DNA of 35,052 nucleotides, from contig ONXQ01000003.1 of NCBI GenBank assembly GCA_900321835.1, positions 1-35,052 on the forward strand. The letters run 5' to 3'. This document shows positions 32,928-35,052 of this stretch, piece after piece. A model generated the notes under the pieces. The model ran no database searches. It had not been told where the DNA came from and saw only the letters and a program-made list of their open reading frames with translations. Made by a program: the position numbers and the translations under genes. The stretch's first letter is position 1; the number at the start of each line of letters is the position of its first letter. Origin of the DNA: an uncultured Prevotellaceae bacterium. Lineage in GTDB: Bacteria > Bacteroidota > Bacteroidia > Bacteroidales > Bacteroidaceae.

Positions 32928-34041
32928 CGATGGAGCGAGCCACGGTGTAGGCGGTGGTCCAGGCGCACTGGAAGTTGAAGCCGCCGGTGATGCCGTCGAT
33001 GTCGAGCACTTCGCCAGCGTAGTAGGTGCGGGGCCGGTTGCGCGATTCGAGCGTCTGTGGGTTGAGGCTCGACAGCGGAATGCCGCCGCAGGTGACAAAC
33101 TCGTCGCGGAAGGGTGCGCGACCGCTGATGGGGTAGGTGTCGGCGGTGAGGGCGTTGGCGAGGCGGTTGAGGTCTTTCGCTGTCATTTCGTTCCAACGCT
33201 TGGAGATGCCTGCCTTTTGCAGCAAATATTGCCACAGGCGGGAGGGCAGGGCGAAGGGATTGACAGTGGAGACCTGACGCTGCGGGTGCGACAGCGCCGC
33301 ATCGGACAGGGCTGCCTTGACTTCTGCCTCGGGTGTGCTGAGCCAGTTGACCGAGAGCGTGGCGCGGTACTGCTGTTCGTACAGATGGCGTGCGGCGTAG
33401 GAAGAGAGCCGCAGGATGCAAGGGCCACTCACACCCCAGTGGGTAATGAGCAGCGGTCCCTGGGCTCGGAACTTCGTGCCGGCGAGTTGTGCCGTGACAC
33501 CCTCGACGACACAGCCCATGAGCGTGTGCAGCGCAGGGTCGTCGATGCTGAAGGTGAAGAGCGACGGACAACCTTCACGCACGTTTCCGCCCGTCGTCAC
33601 ACAGACGTAGTCGTAGTCCACGAGCACGTCGAGGTCGGTGATGCGCTGTCCGAAGACGACTTCGACACCGAGCCGTCGGGCATGGTCCGTCAGGCAGTCG
33701 ATGATGCTTTGGCTCTGCTGCGACCGAGGGAACACACAGCCGTCGGGCTGGATGGTGAGTGGCACGCCGTGGCGTTCGAACCACTGGTAGGCGTCCTCGG
33801 GCGAGAACGTGTGGAACAGGCGGCGCATCAGGCGGTGGCCTCGGGGATAGACCTGTGCGAGGTCGGTCACGCCGGCGAACGTGTTGGTCACGTTGCAGCG
33901 TCCGCCTCCACTGACGCGCACCTTGCGCAGCACACGACTGCCGGCCTCAAGGATGACGACCTCCATCCGAGGTTCCATCTCCTTGAGGTTGATGGCAAGG
34001 AAAAATCCTGCCGCACCGCCTCCTACGATTGCTGTCCGCAT
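32908..34041 (-). CDS. BaiN/HI0933-family FAD-dependent oxidoreductase
   Basis: The 377-aa flavoprotein starts at ATG 34041 (MRTAIVGGGAAGFFLAINL), where the GxGxxG motif binds FAD; a longer frame to 34122 reads the low-complexity leader and is rejected. VRVSGGGRCNVTNTF is a signature of the HI0933/YhiN family, to which BaiN belongs. FSIDDPALH and TCGGIPLSSLNP follow, and TYYAGEVLDIDGITGGFNFQ ends the protein with the second FAD contact. Some members reduce bile-acid intermediates, but this family is broad and the substrate is unknown. It is the first gene of the operon that continues to the sulfhydrylase and GH2 genes. Confidence 0.87.
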   Translation of the reverse strand: MRTAIVGGGAAGFFLAINLKEMEPRMEVVILEAGSRVLRKVRVSGGGRCNVTNTFAGVTDLAQVYPRGHRLMRRLFHTFSPEDAYQWFERHGVPLTIQPDGCVFPRSQQSQSIIDCLTDHARRLGVEVVFGQRITDLDVLVDYDYVCVTTGGNVREGCPSLFTFSIDDPALHTLMGCVVEGVTAQLAGTKFRAQGPLLITHWGVSGPCILRLSSYAARHLYEQQYRATLSVNWLSTPEAEVKAALSDAALSHPQRQVSTVNPFALPSRLWQYLLQKAGISKRWNEMTAKDLNRLANALTADTYPISGRAPFRDEFVTCGGIPLSSLNPQTLESRNRPRTYYAGEVLDIDGITGGFNFQCAWTTAYTVARSIATHSTH

Positions 34042-34061
34042 AGGTTGATTGAAAAGGGTCA

Positions 34062-34186
34062 AGGAATGAAGAGTGAAGAATGTCGGCTTCGCCTCCGAAT
34101 GAAGAATAAGAGTTTCTTCCATTCTTCATTCTTCCGTCTTCCTTCTTCATTTTCATTTTTCATTCTTCCTTCTTCATTTATCATTT
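34062..34186. repeat. GAATGAAGAAT low-complexity repeats in the BaiN-like gene leader
   Basis: The leader holds many GAATGAAGAA or TTCTTCATTC blocks on both strands. GAATGAAGAAT (34097-34107) and ATTCTTCATTC (34121-34131) can pair as an 11-bp stem in the mRNA of the BaiN-like gene. No gene is seen here. Confidence 0.75.
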
Positions 34187-34239
34187 CGCCGAGGGCCGAG
34201 GGTCGGGCCGCTTTTGACCGTTGTGTGCATTTTGAACTA

Positions 34240-34247
34240 CAAAGATA
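34240..34247 (-). promoter_or_regulatory. Bacteroidetes -7 promoter element for the BaiN-like operon
   Basis: The minus strand reads TATCTTTG (TAnnTTTG). Transcription would start near 34233, giving a leader of about 190 nt that includes the GAATGAAG repeats. Confidence 0.55.
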
Positions 34248-34291
34248 GTGTTTTTTCGGGGCACTTGGGTGCGTTTCTCACTGAAAAAGTG

Positions 34292-34299
34292 TAATTTTG
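34292..34299 (+). promoter_or_regulatory. Bacteroidetes -7 promoter element for the B3/B4 gene
   Basis: TAATTTTG (TAnnTTTG) lies 27 bp before ATG 34327. It is divergent from the promoter at 34240-34247, with only about 45 bp between the two elements. Confidence 0.5.
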
Positions 34300-34326
34300 T
34301 TGCTGAAAAGCAAAGAAAGAGCAATT

Positions 34327-34998
34327 ATGGACAGAAAAAACATCGTCGTCGGTGACGATTTGCGTGGCGCATGGCCGGGGTTTGTGGGCGGTGCCGTGAT
34401 GGCGAGAGTGGTCAACACGCCTTTTAGCGAAGGGCTGTGGCAGGAGATTGAGGCCTGCACGGCCGACCTGCGCCTGCGCTACACCACGGAGAGCGTCAAA
34501 AGCATTGCGGCCATCGACGCCACGCGCCGTGCCTACAAGGCCTGCGGCAAGGAGCCGAGCCGCTACCGTCCCTCGGGCGAACAACTCGTGCGCCGCGTGC
34601 TGCAGGGCAAGTCGCTCTACCAGATTGACACGTGTGTCGATCTCGTCAACCTGGCCTCGATGCGCAGCGGATACAGCATTGGCGGATTTGATGCCGACCA
34701 CATCGTGGGCGACACGCTGGTGCTGGGCATCGGCCGCGCAGGTGAGCCCTACGAAGGCATCGGGCGCGGCGTGCTCAACATCGAGGGAATGCCCGTCTAT
34801 CGCGATGCCGAGGGAGGCATCGGTACGCCGACCAGCGACCACGAACGCACGAAACTCTCACTCCAAACCACCACGCTGCTGGCGCTTGTCAACGGCTACG
34901 ACGGTGATGCCGCTGCCGTGCGCCGCTGCCAGGACGACATCGTCGCGCTGCTGCGTGCCTACGCCTCGTGCAGCGAGTGGGACGTGTGGTGCTACTGA
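34327..34998 (+). CDS. B3/B4 tRNA-binding-domain protein
   Basis: The 223-aa protein starts at ATG 34327 (MDRKNIVVGDDLRGAWPGFV); TTG 34297 overlaps the promoter and is rejected. The fold is the B3/B4 domain of the phenylalanyl-tRNA synthetase beta chain: TRRAYKACGKEPSRYRPS, LYQIDTCVDLVNLASMRSGY and IGTPTSDHERTKLS are typical. Stand-alone B3/B4 proteins are thought to hydrolyse mischarged amino acids from tRNA or to have other editing roles; no direct evidence for this protein. It is monocistronic in the window, and array A7 follows 26 bp after its stop. Confidence 0.85.
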   Translation: MDRKNIVVGDDLRGAWPGFVGGAVMARVVNTPFSEGLWQEIEACTADLRLRYTTESVKSIAAIDATRRAYKACGKEPSRYRPSGEQLVRRVLQGKSLYQIDTCVDLVNLASMRSGYSIGGFDADHIVGDTLVLGIGRAGEPYEGIGRGVLNIEGMPVYRDAEGGIGTPTSDHERTKLSLQTTTLLALVNGYDGDAAAVRRCQDDIVALLRAYASCSEWDVWCY

Positions 34999-35024
34999 CG
35001 GCCGCCTGTACCCGGGCCGAATTT

Positions 35025-35052
35025 GTGGCACAGTTGAAATAAATTTCGTCTG
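35025..35052. repeat. Palindrome array A7, cut by the window end (family CGTCYGCRGACG)
   Basis: GTGGCACAGTTG (35025-35036) is followed by a 10-bp A/T-rich spacer and then CGTCTG (35047-35052), where the window ends. The 22-bp phase and the degenerate first unit match those of array A2 (9549-9560), so the array almost certainly continues beyond the window. Confidence 0.7.

Noticed and set aside
31586..33571. 661-aa version of the sulfhydrylase frame
   Set aside because: The extra N-terminal residues are read from another frame of the BaiN-like gene and are Arg/His/Pro-rich; the family start is MTQQLHPASL at 32869.
32920..34248. 442-aa open frame on the plus strand opposite the BaiN-like gene
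   Set aside because: The minus-strand flavoprotein has unmistakable FAD motifs; the plus frame is its shadow, low-complexity at its end.

Overview
The window looks like chromosomal DNA of a GC-rich member of the Bacteroidales, most likely a Prevotellaceae-like gut or oral anaerobe. The signs are promoters of the Bacteroidetes form TTTG-N19-TAnnTTTG, no Shine-Dalgarno sites before most genes, secreted proteins ending in a sorting-like tail (NLAGQRV...[13 protein letters not shown]), a small protein starting MKRTYIQP, family-typical housekeeping proteins (two-ACT SerB, Bacteroidetes-type malate dehydrogenase) and a pdxJ-tolQ-exbD-tonB operon divergent from nadK. The genus is an inference.

Layout. 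1-1260: 3' end of a secreted multi-domain protein. 1341-1736 (-): small membrane protein with an HExxH motif. 1931-4286 (+): mdh and serB, separated by a 33-bp perfect inverted repeat. 4416-9038 (-): tRNA-Leu(UAA), a 1427-aa secreted modular protein and a 56-aa protein. 9675-10352 (-): MgtC/SapB-like membrane protein. 10527-11984 (+): nitroreductase and YhaM-like nuclease. 11997-16886 (-): pdxJ, exbB/tolQ, exbD, tonB, DJ-1/PfpI, ispD and a voltage-gated-type K+ channel, apparently one transcription direction with overlapping ends. 17081-20448 (+): nadK, an ABC exporter and ruvA. 20443-21285 (-): lipoprotein peptidyl-prolyl isomerase. 21724-29246 (+): MATE exporter, MFS sugar transporter, an alginate-lyase-like/beta-helix fusion, a GH43-like protein and an unknown lipoprotein. 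29324-34041 (-): GH2 beta-galactosidase-like enzyme, O-acetylhomoserine sulfhydrylase-type enzyme and a BaiN/HI0933 flavoprotein. 34327-34998 (+): B3/B4-domain protein.

The carbohydrate genes (23145-31567) form a degradation locus for an acidic or complex glycan: a lyase-like/beta-helix enzyme, a GH43-like enzyme and a GH2 enzyme, all with signal peptides, plus an MFS importer. No SusC/SusD pair is visible. The pdxJ-exbBD-tonB group supplies energy transduction to outer-membrane TonB-dependent transporters, and DJ-1, ispD and the channel follow in the same direction.

The most unusual feature is a set of seven short intergenic arrays (starting at 1303, 9549, 14023, 17990, 21383, 26696 and 35025). 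Each unit is a 12-bp imperfect palindrome plus a 10-bp A/T-rich spacer, giving a strict 22-bp period (one 23-bp step). Three unrelated core sequences use the same architecture: CGTCYGCRGACG, CYGAGCGCTCAG and TYAAGTGCTTRA. Paired base changes keep the dyad symmetry. I do not recognise these as a described element. Other repeats are a promoter-bearing tandem repeat before the MATE gene, a duplicated 62-bp element in the tRNA-Leu leader, and several 9-11-bp low-complexity repeats, one of them inside a coding sequence.
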